A stretch of 64,000 bases of DNA from Neoechinorhynchus agilis (Eukaryota > Acanthocephala). The DNA lies in the NCBI GenBank assembly GCA_051530055.1, contig CM121342.1:9300001-9364000 (forward strand), written 5' to 3'. Shown piece by piece: positions 32,578 through 43,789 of this stretch. The notes below the pieces were generated by a model. That model saw nothing but the letters and a program-made list of their open reading frames with translations. It was not told where the DNA came from and did no database searches. A program made the translations under genes and the position numbers. Positions within the stretch are counted from its first letter, which is position 1; each line of letters opens with the position of its first letter.

Positions 32578-34600
32578 ATGCCGCATACACATCATGGAAA
32601 AGATGGTCTACCAATACCGATTTACCTAGGATCGTACCGATTCATAATAGAACAAGAGCGTTAACAGAGGCTTCGTCTCCTAGTAACGCGAAGGAATTGA
32701 GGAGTTTCATCGGACTGGCAAACTTTCACGTTCGATTCTATCCGAAGTTCCAAGAGCTATGTTCACCGCTGAACGAACTAACGGGATCGAGATCCCAATG
32801 GGAATGGAAAGCGCGTCTTGGGAAGGCCTTTGTTGAGCTAAAAAAAGTATTTACGAAATCCTAGAGGATTAATTCAATTCGATCACAAAAAGGAAGTTGC
32901 ACTAGTTTGCGACGCGAACAGAGATCAACGATTTGGTGCCGATATCGTTCGCTTCACGCGTCCTCACCAAAGCAGAGAAAAACTGTTCGCAAATCGAAAA
33001 GGAAGCGCTTGCATTAATTTATGGCGTAAAAAAATACCATGATTATCTGTATGGGAGGTGTTTTACCATGTTCACGGATCACAAGCCATTGCAGTTTATT
33101 TTCGGTCGAAATCGAGTTCTGTCCAAGGTAGCCAACTCTCGCATCGTTCGCTGGGCTCTTGAATTGTCATAACCCGATGTAAGGGAGCGAGTTTACTATA
33201 TAACGCATGAGAACGAAGCCGCTCTGGATCTCAACGATACAAATTTAAGAGAATGCAAGAAAACAGATAAGCAAATGCCAAAGGTGAAGAGATTTTTAAC
33301 ATTACGATGGCCAGTCGCGGTGGAAGCGATGGATATAGCTTTTTGGAGGCGCCGGGCAGAATTATCTGTACAAGGCAGCGTCATAATTTGGTTGGACCGA
33401 ATAGTGATTTTGAAGGCTCTGTGACGAAACGTATTATCGAAATTGTACGAAGGACATCCTGGCATTGCAGCGATGAAAGCTCTTGCTCGCTATTATTGTC
33501 GATGGCCAGGAATGGATCAGAACATCGAAAAGCACATCAACAGATGTTATGAGTGTCAATCCAGGAGACCGGCACTGAGGGGGATGCCACTATTCTCTTG
33601 GGAACCATCATGCGAGCCTTGGAAGAGGATCCATCTAGACTTTGCCGGGCCGATCAGCGGCTCGATGTACATGATAGCGATAGACGCGTTTTCTAGGTGG
33701 CCCGAAGTATAGATGCGACTTTCATTCAATGCCAGAAACACAATCGAGTGTTTAAAGGAAGCATTTGCCCGCTGGGGAGTACCAGAACGGACAGTCACGG
33801 ATAATGGGCCTCAGTTTGTGGCAGGAGAGCTCTCAGAGTTCTGTGGAAAGAATGGGATTACCCATTGTCGCAGCTCGTTCTATCACCCGAGGATCAACGG
33901 ACTGGCTAAGCGATTCGTTGGAACGTTGAAAGGCAGAACAAGTGCTGGCATCAATAGCCTCCATAAGATGGTTTTGCTTACCGCAACACTTGTAACGCGC
34001 TCACAGGCCAGTCACCGTCACAAATGATGATGGGACGGCGAATCCCGATATTGTTCGACAATTTGAAGCCAACACCTGCGAAGACCGAGGGGTAAAAACG
34101 GAGGAATGAAAAATGTCACCACGACCAAAAGGCCAGAAGATTCGAGGAATTCGATGGTAAGAGCGCAGTCTAGTACCCCGATGGTCGCCAAGAGAGATGG
34201 ATACAAGCGTTGATACAGGAAAGAAAAGGCCCACTGTCGTACAAAACAGAGACAACCAGGGGATCATGAAAGCTCACGCCGATCATTTAAGGCACAGGGA
34301 GAGTGAATACTCCGAGCAGGAATACAATAAGCCCGCCGAGGAACAGGAGGCACGAAGTCAGTCTCAGTAGTGTGGAAATGGCACAACGAGAGAAGCACGA
34401 AAGGACGACGGATGAACTCGGCGAATTAAACGACCCTGGGGATGCGAAGAATGAGGAGAATGTATCGGTGTATCATAAGGAAGAGAAGGTTCTTCAACCT
34501 AGGCGAAGCACTCGGATACGGTCGAAGCCCATCAGACCTCATGATGTTTTCCTTAAGCAAAAAGAAAATGGGGACGAACGTCATGTATGATTGATATTGC
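32578..34600 (+). mobile_element. Gypsy-type element, family A, 3' part (fossil)
   Basis: Plus strand: RT end (NAKELRSFIGLANFHVRFYP), RNase H (FTMFTDHKPLQFIFGRNRV), integrase (YEGHPGIAAMKALARYYCRW, HINRCYECQSRRPAL, IHLDFAGPISGSMYMIAIDA, VTDNGPQFVAGELSEFC) and a C-terminal RRSTRIRSKPIRPHDVF. Mag-clade-like. It is broken, with several breaks, and lacks a visible 3' LTR. It points away from the family-B piece at 27,457-29,940, with the virus relic between the two. Confidence 0.8.
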
Positions 34601-34743
34601 GCACAATCCGCTAAGCGATATTAATGCGCAACGTGCCATTAACGTGATAGAGCAAACAGGGGGTGTGCATTTTGTTCGAAGGTTTTACTAAAAAGGTTAC
34701 TCATGTCAGTTTTAAGGAGGCCAACATTCTATAACCCGTAAAT

Positions 34744-35130
34744 GTGACCAATATCGCACAATGCATACCGCTAACCTCCCCTAAAGACTGGGTTCATATA
34801 AACATGGCCAGAAAGATTTTTCTCTCCAAAAAAGGAAAGGCCATTTCAGCAGCGGACGATGTGTGTCCAATTTCCATTCAAAACTCTCTCGTTACCCAGC
34901 ATAAGGTGGATTTTGGAAAAGCGGCATTCTTATCCAGCGAATCGGATCTAAGAAGAAAACTGATTCTTGAGACCATTCACATCCGGCGAAATCCAACGAT
35001 GGAAGGCAACAAATCAAACCACACTCTGGTGCTACCAAAGTTGCGTAGTACGACGAACCAATTAGTCGGCAACAAACCGCAGGTGTGTGCGGATCGAAAA
35101 CCTGCGGATCTGAGCTACATCCAGACATGA
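34744..35130 (+). mobile_element. LINE/Penelope chimeric open frame
   Basis: A 128-codon open frame from two unrelated elements. The first part (WVHINMARKIFLSKKGKA, DDVCPISIQNSLVT) matches the RT entry of the AP-LINE seen at 17,680-18,261. From QHKVDFGKAAFLSSESDLRR it is the C-terminal end of a PLE nuclease (ILETIHIRRNPTMEGNKSNH, KPADLSYIQT), as at 36,959-37,363 and 63,058-63,522. The joint falls near 34,900, between the LVT of the LINE and the QHK of the PLE, and stays in frame. The element that made it cannot be told; expression is not implied. Confidence 0.7.
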
Positions 35131-35290
35131 CCTGCTATGCATGCTGTTTATGTCATCTCCATTTTAGATAGAGACTAAAGAGGCAAGGAAAATCTTGTGA
35201 AATATTTCGCAAATAAATGAGTAACGACAACACCGGGGACAGGATTCGCCAACGTATAATCAAATTTACCCCGAGGGCAATGACATATGC
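35131..35290 (+). mobile_element. Penelope-like element 3' untranslated end
   Basis: Continues the PLE end above: CATTTTAGATAGAGACT, the hammerhead-like hairpin, then AATAAATGAGTAACGACAAC and ACCCCGAGGGCAATGA. The same tail is found inverted at 62,910-63,040 and partly at 36,836-36,940. Confidence 0.65.
35175..35202 (+). ncRNA. Hammerhead-like core motif, one core change
   Basis: CTAAAGA (G to A at core position 5), G, stem GCAAGG/TCTTGT with loop AAAA, GAAA, TATT. Probably inactive. Confidence 0.35.
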
Positions 35291-35929
35291 CATTTAGGAA
35301 AATGGTGGTTTGCATTCTTGTGCTAGAACCCTCACCATTAGCGTCTCGCGTCTCGCATGGCATTTAAGAAGGCTGCTTCACGAAGTCCACGCTGATTTGG
35401 CTGAGGCGCTTTTCAAACTATGAATAGATGTTGGGGAAGTGAGAGAGCAGCGCACAGAAAAGTTCATCAAGGATGAATTTTGGACGGAATCTAACGTTAC
35501 TGATGCACATTTTGTAAATAAAAAATTGACAATTTGGTGAATATCAATCAAATAAGACAGTTACGAAACTCTTATACAATCTAATTAGCAAAGAACTATG
35601 GTCGATAAACCAGTGATTTAACGGATCTTTGGAGCAATAATAAGAGAACTTCGTGTTAAGAAAATGGTTGAAGAATTGAACAAGCAATTGGCGATAATCG
35701 ATTGCAACGCTAAAATGCAATGCAGCTACAGAAAATCTCTAAAAACTAGCGTTTGGAAAAAACTAAGAAACATTTAGGAAAATTTGATTTATGACTGAAA
35801 TCTAAAACACTTTTAGGTTTACACAGCGGAGTTTGATATCAGCTACAAGGCAGCCTCGTAATAAATTCTCCAACAACTGAGAGTCAATTGATTATAATAA
35901 TTATGATCACAATGAAGAACATTAATCGA
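35291..35929. other. No recognisable gene
   Basis: AT-rich sequence between a PLE end and a copy of repeat R. Nothing assigned. Confidence 0.5.
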
Positions 35930-36400
35930 AAAACGACGTTTCCAATGATTTCAAAATGTTACTCGCCTCCAAGCTCCAAAGTTATACGATTCATCAGCGA
36001 ACAAAACAGAGCGTTGCGAGGAACAAATTTGCAGCCATAGAAAACGGACGGGGATCTGGAAGGTATAAAAAACGGCAGAATTCTGATCCTTTTATTTATT
36101 TGGCGCGCGTTTAAATATTTGAACAATGAATTATCTTTTCAACATAAATACTTGTTGTCATTTTTTAAAAATCAATCTATTAAAAGTAGTCTACTTTCTC
36201 TGTCTTAAATTAACGGCGATTTTATTGGTTTTCTGTTTTTTTACACAAGAAATGTTCATTATTAGACCTACGGGCAGTTCTAAGTTTAATAGAATCAAAA
36301 AATTTACAATCAATTTTTAAAGCTGGCAGCATATAAAAATGGTTTTTTAATCGAACGTATCGATCGGTACCGTAAATTAAAACGTTAAAGCCCACTGCAT
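35930..36400. repeat. Interspersed repeat R, copy 3 (inverted)
   Basis: Reverse complement of 3,600-4,100: AGCGAACAAAACAGAGCG, TTTGGCGCGCGTTTAAATAT and AAAGCTGGCAGCATATAAAA recur in reversed order and strand. Confidence 0.6.
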
Positions 36401-36835
36401 TCAAAAAATTAAAAATCGGATACCATGCTGACCAACGTTCATTGGTTTGCGGTGTGTGGCAAATAAATTCACAGAAGACGTCTCTGTCATCCTTCATCCA
36501 ACTGATTACAGTCTCAAATGTTGGCGAGGATCCAACTTTATAATCATTTATTCGGTCCATCCAAGTGATGGCCACATTTTATCTCACTGAAATCGCACCC
36601 AATCCTCCCAGTGAACATTTTGCACAAAAATTTGCTTTCCGCCTTAAAATCTTAAGGTAATTTAATATTTGGTAGACGCAAAAGTGAAAAGGAAACCATC
36701 GATTTTAATGGAATCGTTAAGATGAGGATGCCCCGTTTATTGAAAAGCTAAAATTGATTTTTCTTTGCCTTCTGTAGCCGTTTAAACATTGTTAGAGATT
36801 GAGGAAGCTGTGCGTGTCAATAGAAAATTATAATT

Positions 36836-38100
36836 GTGCGTTGGCGAATCCTTTCCCCGGTGTTTTCGTTAATCATTTATTTTAGAAATATTTCGCAAGG
36901 TTTTCCTTGCCTTTTCAGTCTATCTAAAATGGAGGACGTAGACAGCATGCACAGCCGGTCACGTCTGCATGTAGCTCAGATCCGCGGGTTTGCTAATACC
37001 CGAAGTGTGGGGAGTTCCATCCGCACACACCTCTTGCGGTTTGTTGCCACGCAACTTTGGTAGCACCAGCGTGTGGTTTGATTTATTACCTTCCATCGTC
37101 GGATTTCCCCGGATGTGAATGGCCTCAAGAATTTGTCTTCTTCTAAGGTCCGGTTCGCTGGTTATGAATCTCGCCTTTTCAAAATCCACCCTGTGCTGGA
37201 TTGTTTGCTGGTGGTTCGAGATTGCTGAGGATTTGTCAAATGTCCTGCAAGCTTGCTTATGCTGCGAAATCCGTTTCCTGATCCCTTGCATGGTTTGTCC
37301 AATGTAGACCTTTGGGCATTCTGCACATGGGATTTTGTATATCCCTGATTTGGTCTCTTGCATGGTTTGCCTCTTGAGAATACCTGCAATGGATGCACCA
37401 GTTTGTTGTAGATCAAAAGATTTGGAGCGAGGTAGTTGAGGCGCCTCAGTTTTTCGGTCGCGTTGTCACTTATGTGGTTAAAGCCAGTGTTTTTGAGGGA
37501 GATGCTTGCGGTATCCTTCTTCTTGCGATGGCCGCTATGTGTTGCCTTTTTCAGACTGATTTTGATGGCATATTCAGGGAAGCCTCGTGATCTAAGAACT
37601 TTCGTGATACTTTGTTTTTCTTCTTATCAATCCCTGCTTTCTGAAGAAATCATCCTGGCCCTCTTGAAGTAGGACGTTGCCGCTGTTATTTTATAGTGGA
37701 ACGGTTGGTGACTCGACGAGTGAAGTGGACCCCATGCTATACCTGGTTTGCGGTAGAGTTGTGTTTTGATGTTGCCTTTATCATCGTGTTTTATCTTTAC
37801 GTCCAAAAAGGAGATAGCCCCCTCTTCATCTTCCTGAGTCATTGACCACTGGATGCTTGGATCCTCCATGTTGAGTGGAATGCTTAGGTCTCCCTTGCTC
37901 GTTTCATCATCAGTGACTATGAACACGTCGTCAACATAGCGATACCACTTTTTGATGTTGGGTTGCTTCTTCAAGTTGTTTTCCCATCTTCTCATGTAGA
38001 GATCAGCTAGAGTGGGTGCCAGAGATTGCAACTCCGTCGCGTTGTTCATAGAAAACTTGATCGAATTCAAAAACGGTCTTGCATGTGCACCACTGCAGTA
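36836..38100 (-). mobile_element. Penelope-like element: RT palm to 3' end
   Basis: Minus strand. RT palm at 38,070-37,627: LAPTLADLYMRRWENNL, WYRYVDDVFIVTDD with an intact YVDD, GAISFLDVKIKHDD, and TQLYRKPG. The linker lies between 37,630 and 37,370 in shifted frames. Nuclease at 37,363-36,959: GIYKIPCAECPKVYIGQTMQ, RKRISQHKQACRTFDKSSA, ARFITSEPDLRRRQILEAIH and RGNPTMEGNKSNH. GIY, YIG and the CxxC are all intact. The 3' end holds the hammerhead-like motif. The N-terminal half is missing. Frameshifts around the linker make it dead, though the nuclease frame is open. Confidence 0.85.
36891..36918 (-). ncRNA. Hammerhead-like core motif, perfect stem II
   Basis: Minus strand CTGAAAA (one core change), G, perfect 6-bp stem GCAAGG/CCTTGC with loop AAAA, GAAA, TATT. 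Flanks ATTTTAGA and TCTAAAAT pair over eight bases, and the nearer TAGA/TCTA over four, as an extended helix I. Confidence 0.5.
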
Positions 38101-38389
38101 GAGTTATCCACGTTTTATGATCAAGGCGCGGTTCTTCGCATTGATTGTGTAGAAGTTCAGCTGCTTCTTGAGGACTCTACGGAAAAATAACTAGATTACT
38201 GAGCACTTTCATCAACAGACGAGGTCTTCTACAGCCAGGGCTTCAGCCGGACAAGAAGGGATAGACTAAAATTTAATGATGAAAACAATAGCGGCTTGCC
38301 AGTAAAAACTTAAAATAGATTGTAATGAGTGTGATGAGGGAGTATAAAAACGCCTCCTGTCTATTTGTTTGCCGCCCTCCACAAGCGAT

Positions 38390-39240
38390 TGCACGTTGGT
38401 GCGCGTTTGACTCGATTTTCACCCTTTAAACGCAATTGGTTCTAACGTTTGAATTTACGGCGCCGATTGGTCAATCGGACTGAAAAAACCATTTTTATAT
38501 GCTGCCGGGGCCCAGTGGCCGTGCGGTGTGCGCGTTCATAATGCGCTCGATATGTCGCTGGTTCAAATCCACTGGTCGCTAGGTTCCACGGGGGCTCGAG
38601 GCTGCTGGAAGGGTGGGGTCAGGTTTTAGATCACCCATGGGCCCCAAAAGTGGGTTGTCCCTCCCTTCGAGTGCGGCTAAGTGCATACGATGTGTGCAAG
38701 TCAGCCGAAAGGCTCCCAAAAACAAAAAGGAATATAGCCGAAAAAGCCCAAAAGAGGATATCGCAAGACCAATCAATCAATCTGAAGAACATAACCTTGC
38801 GTATGTCTGACTGTAAGGATAAATGAAAAAATATGCTGCCAGCCCTAAAAATCGGTTCCTGTAGGCTGAGAAAGTCTGAGGGTCGAGAACAATCTCGTTA
38901 CATAGATGAGTCAGTTGATTTCACCATAACACTAACCGGATAATCACGTTTCCAATAATTTCAGATTATTACTCACGTGCACTGTGGTACGAAGGTAGTA
39001 CAAATCAACCATCAGCTCCAAATTCGCTCGATCCACCGGAGAACAAAACAGAGCGATGGGAGGAACAAGAGAGCAAAGATAGAGAACGGACGGCGATTTG
39101 GAAGGTACCAAAAACGACAGAATTCTATTCCCCGCAATGTTTTGGCGCGCGTTTAAGTATTTGTCGTCATTTTTTAAAATTTTTTTTTGTAAAAAGTAGC
39201 CATGTAGTCTGCTTGCTCAAAGTCTTTTTAGTGGTAGTTT
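38390..39240. repeat. Interspersed repeat R, copy 4, rearranged and split by a SINE
   Basis: The first block (ACGTTTGAATTTACGGC to TTTTTATATGCTGCC, 38,440-38,506) continues after the SINE as AGCCCTAAAAATCGG and is in the orientation of copy 1. The block from about 38,930 onwards (GAGAACAAAACAGAGCG, TTTGGCGCGCGTTTAAG) is in the opposite orientation. Confidence 0.6.
38507..38830 (+). mobile_element. tRNA-derived SINE with 10-bp target duplication
   Basis: A 324-bp insertion flanked by ATATGCTGCC on both sides (38,497-38,506 and 38,831-38,840). The 5' part resembles a tRNA: an A-box-like TGGCCGTGCGGT near 38,516 and a B box GGTTCAAATCC at 38,560-38,570, 44 bases apart. An unrelated body of about 250 bases follows, and the 3' end is GGATAAATGAAAAA. 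The empty site can be read in repeat R copy 1 near 3,660. Pol III internal promoter, reverse-transcribed by a LINE; the partner LINE is not obvious, since the tail does not match the AP-LINE end. Confidence 0.8.
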
Positions 39241-39377
39241 TACGTGGATGCGGCGAGTGTCGGCTATCGCAATGGCTAATGCCCAAATTAATATGATTTG
39301 CTCAATGTTTGTAGACCTAAATAGATAATTAGGCCGTTTTCCCTTTCTGGCACAGTCCGAGGTGTTGTCTTCTACTC

Positions 39378-39945
39378 GTGAGTGGCTCGGGCTGCAATAA
39401 GTTGAGCTTAGAATGGGCAAGACTCAACGTGTATTATTCATCTGAAACGATGCCCGCGTTATATCCTTCTGAATATCAGCTATCGTTCGATGTATTATGG
39501 TCGGATTTCTTCGTGTCTCGGACTTGGGCAGTATCTGGCGCCACTGACCGTTTCGAATGTAACAATGCGAATGGATATATGAACGCAGTTCTGCCTAAGA
39601 CTAAGAATTCGTTAGCATTGTGGATAGGTGATCAAGAGTTGTATAATCTACTACTTTTCGGTTCTCGCGAACTTTTGAAAATTGCCAAAAGCAAATAGAA
39701 TCCATTTAGAAAACTTGGGCAATCTCTAGCCTGGTATTTTTTCCAGAGGTCGCCCTCCAGAACAGAAACTACAGTTCATTAGCGCCTTTTTGAAGCATCT
39801 AGACTCGTTGCCTCTTACCTGGGCTGGAGAGCTAAGAGACATCTCCCTTATAAGGCTTGGGAAATGGACGAATCAATAGGAATCTAGCATGTGACTATTA
39901 TAAAATAACTCATGATGAATAAATCATGTTATGTTATGTTTAAAA
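39378..39945 (+). mobile_element. AP-LINE 3' end
   Basis: The last part from about 39,690 is the reverse complement of the 3' end at 16,812-17,120: RELLKIAKSK, then TCTAGCCTGGTATTTTTTCC and GAAGCATCTAGACTCGTTGC. It ends in the same ATCATGTTATGTTATG repeat. The preceding open stretch (39,378-39,690: PSEYQLSFDVLWSDFFVS) is not recognised; it could be LINE RNase-H-like or chance sequence. Confidence 0.65.
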
Positions 39946-40735
39946 AGACAAAAATCGAATCAAACGCGCACCAATGTTGCCCCAATGTTAGAACTTCATC
40001 AGCTCAATTTTTGACCGTCAATCAATTTGAGCGGCGACTGGATGAAGTTCAAGCCCGACTCACCGAAGCGATCACTACACTCGAGAGGAAGCTCAGCACT
40101 CTCCTCAATAATTTTGACAATGTTCCGAATCTACTTTCTTCATGTATTAAAGTGCCGGATAACTGTGCACGTAAAAGGGCTGGCAATTCAAACTTGGATC
40201 CTCAAGGTTTTAAAAAACAAGTCATAGAACCCAATCCGTTCACATCTGAAAATCCTGATTCCCTTAAGGACGTCGAGGTATCAGACGCTAAATTCGTCAC
40301 AAACATCATCGCGAATCAATCCTCGATTATCAAAAATGGCACTGCATCCCTCACATCCAATGGAGCTGCCAGAATTCTATGATGACTCAAAGGCTCAGGT
40401 AACTGTGGGGATCTGAGGGTGCTACAATGGAACTGCGGCGCGGGACAAATTTAGCAAGGTTAGCTCGCTTTATATCAAGTGTTTCGATTTTCTTCATACA
40501 AGGAATCAAAAAACGTTTTTTATTCAGATCAACTATATGCTCATCTCCCCCAATTCCACTCTCCCTTTCTCACTTTTTTATCACTACTCCAGTAGGTCGT
40601 GCTTCGCAGGGACTTTTATCGGTTATCCAATCCACTCTTAACCCCAAGTTAATTTCGTCATATGAAAACATTATATCTCTCGTAAATTTTAACATCAGAC
40701 CTGGCTTACGACTCAAGTCCCTATATTTTGTCCAC
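39946..40735 (+). mobile_element. LINE 5' part: coiled-coil ORF1 end and AP-endonuclease start
   Basis: Directly after the tail repeat of the preceding LINE. An open frame to 40,382 has a likely coiled coil (FERRLDEVQARLTEAITTLE, then RKLSTLLNNF), as in LINE ORF1 proteins. Twenty-five bases on, VLQWNCG starts an AP-endonuclease, whose first strand often reads LQWNC. Reading is then broken, with traces (LLSVIQSTLNPKLIS, LKSLYFVHC). It is truncated at 40,735 where an RLE-LINE on the other strand begins. This may be the 5' part of the same AP-LINE family. Confidence 0.5.
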
Positions 40736-41440
40736 TGTGACACCGTCCGGTCTACGCCAATCGAGTCGGCAAATACTGCTCGGCTCTAGGATGTTGGGCG
40801 CATTCACTGAATTGAGGGCACAGCTAAGAATTGCGTTCACTTCGGCATGTCGTGAGTACCTTCCGCCCGATTGCCGGCAGACGAGACCATAGCGTCCCGA
40901 TGGTTCCACGGTCGCTCTGCAACGGCAGCGATGGGATGTGCACTTCGGTACCGCAAGTCTTAGGGACACTGCAAAACTGATTGTTTGCAACCATTGACGG
41001 GAACCTGCTAGCTGCCTGAATCTCCACATCAAAGATTAAGCGCCTCCACGAAATCTTCATCCAAAGTGTAATTCTCCCCAAGAACGGATTTAACTACTTC
41101 GCGGCTTGCTTAATACGATCAGAAATAAGTTGGCAGAGAAATATCGTCTGCTTTTCGGATACCCAAACCGCCGGACGACACAGGCAAGGACGCTTGACGC
41201 CAGGCTTCGTTCGGCAGCTGAGTACTTAAAATTTTCTCGAGGGAGGCTTTCACCGTCGCGTCTAATTTTGCCAGCTTATCTTTATGTCTAAAAAAGGTGC
41301 TGTGTGCAGCTTATACAGCAGTTTTGGAATAAAGAGGGTGTTCGTGATCATGAACCGAGCCTCGTGTGAAGACAATTCATCAACTAGTTCGCACAGCACC
41401 GAAAGTTGCGGTTGAAGATTGGCAATCTCTGCCTCGACAT
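40736..41440 (-). mobile_element. RLE-type LINE, copy 1: RT thumb to nuclease start
   Basis: Minus strand. Thumb (LCELVDELSSHEARFMITNT, LFIPKLLYKLHTAPF), then a CCHC-like block HRCRCRATVEPSGRYGLVC followed by GGRYSRHAEVNAIL, then CRLDWRRPDGVTV, where the PDG begins the restriction-like endonuclease. It is cut off there at about 40,735. Frameshifts between thumb and CCHC block. Same family as four further copies. Confidence 0.7.
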
Positions 41441-41700
41441 TCCAATTTATTTCATACTGTGAGATCCTTCTCTCGTTTATACGAAAGCCGTTCTCTTCGC
41501 TTTCCTGGGTGGCAATTTTTCTTAGCGAAGCGTTCCGGAGACCCTCTTCTAGTTAAAATTTTATCGAATCGTTATTGGGGTGCCCGGTACATCAACAAAA
41601 GTACGCGGACCCTCTTGCTGACCTACATCCTTTCTCATCAAGATGATGGAACACTTTCTAAAGTAAGAAACGGACACCTTGGAAATCCAAGTTATTTTTT
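41441..41700 (+). mobile_element. AP-LINE linker fragment
   Basis: Plus strand: FSRLYESRSLRFPGWQFFLA and KRSGDPLLVKILSN match the region after the endonuclease of the minus-strand LINE at 18,395 (FSRPYESHSLRFIGRQL). Short and frame-broken at its ends. It separates two RLE-LINE copies. Confidence 0.5.
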
Positions 41701-43740
41701 TGGATGAAATCCACACCGTATTTTCCTCCCTTCCGCTGCACTGACGGCACCATCGGCGATTTCGAGGGAGTAGGGGATGTTGCTGGCTGCGAGGGTGTCC
41801 ACACACGTGGCTTCCCAGGGAATGCATTTGCCCTCCCGCCACGGGAAGACCGAAATTCCATCGGGCCTACGGCCGTCTAGTCGACAAAGGTGGGCGGGTT
41901 CCAGGATGTTCGGGAAGTTCGCCGTTCTCAACGCCCGAGAAATTGCGTTATTGATTTCAGAATGGCGTGAGAATCTTCCTCCTGATCTTCTGCAGACGAG
42001 ACCGTGTCGCCCGAAAGCATCAACCAAAGACCCACATCGACAGCGATTTGGCGTGCATATCGGGAGACCAAGTCTTAAGGATACTGCGATCCTCGTTACC
42101 TCATCAGTAAGAAGAGTTCCCACTGATGCCAGAGGAACAGCCTCCAACCACGCCCCAGATTTTCCTGTTGAAACTGCCAACAGTCTAGCTCGGACGACCC
42201 CATCGCGAGAACCTGAAAGTAGAGAGCTGTGAGCTCTCGCGACAAGAGGTCCGTCCCAGATAGACTGTCTGAGGCCATTCACGGTAACATGGTTAGCGCC
42301 TGTCTGCTGTCACCATTCCTCAACCGCCACTACTAAATCTCGGTCAAGACAGAACTTTTCCTTCAAAATTTTCTTCGATACTGGTAGGCTCTCCTCAAAC
42401 GATCCAAGAAAGGCTGGCAAAGCAAGGTCCACTAGTGCCCGAATCCCCAATCCCCCAGATGACACAGGCAAAGAAGCTTGTCGCCACGCCTCATATGAGA
42501 GCTGGACATTTAAAATACGCTCGAGACACGCCCTCACCTTGCCGTCGAGCTTAGCCAATCCTTCCTTATGTTTGAAAAATGTTGCTGTTCGAACCTTGTA
42601 CAATAATTTGGGGATGAAGAGCGCATCTTTATAAGAAACAAGGCTTCATGAGCCGAGAGAGCGCTCACCCTATCGCACAGCAACGAAAGTTTCGGTATGA
42701 TATGGCCGATCTCATCTTCCACATTTGAATCGAAGACGCAACTGCCCAGGAGGCTTAGTTGCTCCCGAGTCACGAGTTTCAGAACTGGAGCTATGGCTTC
42801 GAAACCAGCCATTAGTTCTTTGACTTTGGTGGCGTCTCCAATATTCAATACAAGGAGCTCACATTTTCCAGCATTGAGCACAATGCCCATCTTCGAGGTC
42901 TCCCTAATCAGCGTCTCCAAATCACGCAATACAACGGAGGGATCACCACCGAGCGTAGCGTCATCCAAGTACCAAGCGTTGAAGCTGGAATGGAGAGAAT
43001 GCGCTATTGGATTTACTGTTAGGGAGAATGCGATTGGACTGAGGGGATCTCCTTGCTGCACTCCTCTTTCGGACCAAATGAGGTGCTCTTCGAAAAGCAA
43101 AGGAATCGCCGTCCCGTAGGCATTGAGAAAATACTGGAAGGCTTCTGGTGCGTGATCCCGAATTGCGCAGAACATGGTTTCTCTATTGAGAGAGTTAAAG
43201 GCGTTCCGAAAATCGCACTTAAGAATCACGCACGGCTCTGAGCTTCTCGTAGCAAAGTTTCGGAGCGGGTGGACAATAGCTTCAACCCCGCAGGATGTGC
43301 AGCAGCCCAGTTGGACTGGACGAAGTTGTTGTCCGGTTTTCTCTGTAATACGTTCGCAGAGAATTTTTCCTGCGAGTCGGCGTATCGTCGAGCCATGAAG
43401 GCGCACAGTTCGTTTGCAGGCAATCATTGAGCAATCCCGTAAATGCTTTGGCGACCAGATATCGCGCGCCTTTAGGGATCCGTTTCAGGACGTTCCTGGG
43501 CAGAAACCGCACGATATCAGGTATCGAAATAGAATCAGTGGTGATCTGAGGGGTCTCAATCACAAAAGGTTCGATTAATTGTGGTGGAGAACCAGACCCA
43601 CTACAGCGGAGATCCCGGGGACCATGCGTTGCACGGAACCAAAATTGGATACCACGAAGACCTCTTTCCGGTTCAACGACTCCTTCTACGATCAGAAAGA
43701 CGGACACAGAAAAGTGCGAAATTCTATTCCGTAACATAGA
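41701..43740 (-). mobile_element. RLE-type LINE, copy 2: RT and restriction-like endonuclease
   Basis: Minus strand, about 2 kb in at least four frames. RT entry at 43,737-43,282 (VRFLPRNVLKRIPKGARYLV, LVAKAFTGLLNDCL). RT core at 43,427-42,534: VILKCDFRNAFNSLNRETMF, WSERGVQQGDPLSPIAFSL and NAWYLDDATLGG with the YLDD catalytic motif. Thumb at 42,603-42,310 (LPVSSGGLGIRALVDLALPA). CCHC-like block and nuclease at 42,282-41,692: NRCRCGSLVDAFGRHGLVC, GGRFSRHSEINNAISRAL, RRPDGISVFPWREGKCIPWE and ATCVDTLAASN. The PDG followed by WE-A-T-C fits a PD-(D/E)xK fold, as in R2-type elements. The last part of the protein is missing; compare 57,865-58,176. Confidence 0.8.
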
Positions 43741-43789
43741 AGAGGGTCGTGCAAAGGGCGTGATAAAGCGCGACTTTGAACTTTGATGG

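Noticed and set aside
36222-36575. Minus-strand 117-codon open frame
   Set aside because: Overlaps interspersed repeat R and shows no recognisable domain; other copies of R are not open.
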